A DNA stretch of 29,681 nucleotides from Silene noctiflora. Its lineage: Eukaryota; Streptophyta; Magnoliopsida; Caryophyllales; Caryophyllaceae. The position numbers and the translations under genes are program-made. Location: contig VHZZ01009088.1 in NCBI GenBank assembly GCA_009801015.1, positions 30,969 through 60,649 of the forward strand. Direction: 5' to 3'. The notes under the pieces are model-generated. The model saw only the letters and a program-made list of their open reading frames with translations, searched no databases and was not told where the DNA came from. Shown in pieces: positions 28,852 to 29,681 of the stretch (its first letter is position 1; each line of letters opens with the position of its first letter).

Positions 28852-29046
28852 TAGAGATGACCATCAGCACGGGCTTACCCGGCCTGACCCGCCCTGTTTA
28901 GGCATCCAGCACACAGTCCGGTCCGGCCAGCCCGCCTCCCCTCCCTGGCCTGGCCCGGGTCATGAATCTCAGGCCCGGCCTGCTCTCCCCCCTGGCCGGT
29001 TCAGGGACTGACCAGAGCAGCCCAGCCCGGCCCGAGGACACCTCTA
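28852..29046. mobile_element. GC-rich hAT-type MITE (195 bp) with 8-bp TSD
   Basis: The left TAGAGATGACCATCAGCACG and the reversed right TAGAGGTGTCCTCGGGCCGG are imperfect terminal inverted repeats. Flanks AGTGTACA (28844-28851) and AATGTACA (29047-29054) agree at seven of eight positions. The interior is strikingly GC-rich (CCCGGCC, GGCCCGG, CAGCCCG motifs) within AT-rich surroundings. Non-coding. Confidence 0.75.
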
Positions 29047-29486
29047 AATGTACACATTCCAAGTTTTCCTATTTCTAACATATTTACGCAAAATCAAGTT
29101 TTTATAACGTGACAAGCCGACATCAAACATAAAACTACAAACTTATAAATAGATGAAAGAGTGATGCAAACAAACTTTTAATCTATTATTTATACAATGT
29201 AATTTCGGTCTCTATCATTAAACTAAGACATATAAAATACCCGCGATTGAGTGACCCGTAAATTATTTTTGATTGGTATTTATTTGTGTGGACAGTTATG
29301 GGTGTAGTGAGTAGTGAAAGGAGCCTCTCAAATGAGAGCATACGTCTTCTGGGGTTGACCAACAGGACCACAATACCCTCCTCGTGGGCTTGGCCACCAC
29401 CTGCCTGCAGCCTCTTCCGACGTTAAACCACTCCCACATCTATTATCATTTCCTGGTCCATGCTTATACTTAGCCTTCTAATTAAA
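29047..29486. other. Non-coding region before the Helitron end
   Basis: AT-rich, then a GC-richer patch (29340-29460). I examined the patch on both strands and saw no recognisable exon. Confidence 0.35.
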
Positions 29487-29681
29487 CTAGTTTTAAACCC
29501 GTGCAAAAAAATGCACGGGTCATAATAACAAATGTTATTATTGCATACTGGAGCATATATATATAGACAAAATAATAAGCATATATAATTAGATAATCAA
29601 AATATATCTCATAAAATTTGGTTACATTAACAATTTTTCATGAACGGACCGAGTTGACATAGGTTTCATTAGGGGTGGATA
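29487..29681 (-). mobile_element. Helitron 3' terminus, element runs off the window
   Basis: On the minus strand the end reads hairpin ACCCGTGCA-TTTTTT-TGCACGGGT (29520-29497), then TTAAAACTAG and host T (29486). This is the hairpin plus CTAG|T layout of plant Helitrons. The body lies to the right and continues past 29681, so autonomy cannot be judged. Confidence 0.75.

Noticed and set aside
29340-29460. GC-richer patch that might be an exon
   Set aside because: I read it in both directions and found no recognisable protein or good splice-site pair.

Overview
The window is plant nuclear DNA. It is AT-rich, has GT-AG introns, and carries many small DNA transposons of the plant Stowaway, PIF/Harbinger-like and hAT types, non-autonomous Helitrons and tRNA-derived SINEs. 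A eudicot is the best fit. I lean to Caryophyllales from the look of the repeats, with low confidence. There are two assembly defects: a 415-base N gap (10603-11017) and a single N (25102).

Four protein-coding genes can be supported, in two convergent pairs. (1) A two-exon mitochondrial calcium uniporter (MCU) gene on + (464-1003 joined to 2533-3015), with an intact WDVMEP selectivity-filter motif. (2) An intronless divergent ELO-family gene of the HOS3 / 'elongation of fatty acids protein 3-like' type on - (7527-8396). (3) An RMA/RNF5-type tail-anchored RING E3 ubiquitin ligase on + (13652-14392), with probable UTR introns. (4) An eleven-exon PQ-loop repeat transporter gene on - (17181-21939), which I assembled by hand from splice sites with every reading phase closing. 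They do not form a pathway. The gene neighbourhood itself looks conserved: pieces of the same set (MCU, ELO, RING, PQ-loop) are, from memory, neighbours at several Arabidopsis loci, as expected if this window keeps an ancestral block that Arabidopsis split up after genome duplication.

Region by region: 1-463 holds a Stowaway relic, a TATA box and a duplicated MCU leader with two 4-codon uORFs. 3016-7526 is intergenic, with a 96-bp SINE bounded by an 18-bp target duplication and small Stowaway elements. 8397-13651 is transposon-rich: a Stowaway nested in an older member of its own family, a gap-containing hAT element with a perfect 8-bp target duplication, a complete small Helitron, and GGTCC-rich hAT-like elements. 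14393-17180 holds the RING gene 3' region, one compact Stowaway and a 76-bp tandem repeat with hairpins. 21940-29681 has no recognisable gene. It holds a SINE, a truncated Stowaway, two PIF-like MITEs sharing one TTA (one filled with a GAACT-rich minisatellite), an approximately 820-bp direct duplication, Helitron termini and a 195-bp GC-rich hAT MITE.

No exotic new system was found. The most useful leads are the four-gene microsynteny, the twin uORFs, the ELO-like protein without the canonical catalytic motifs, the 27-nt microexon, and the several insertions with readable boundaries.
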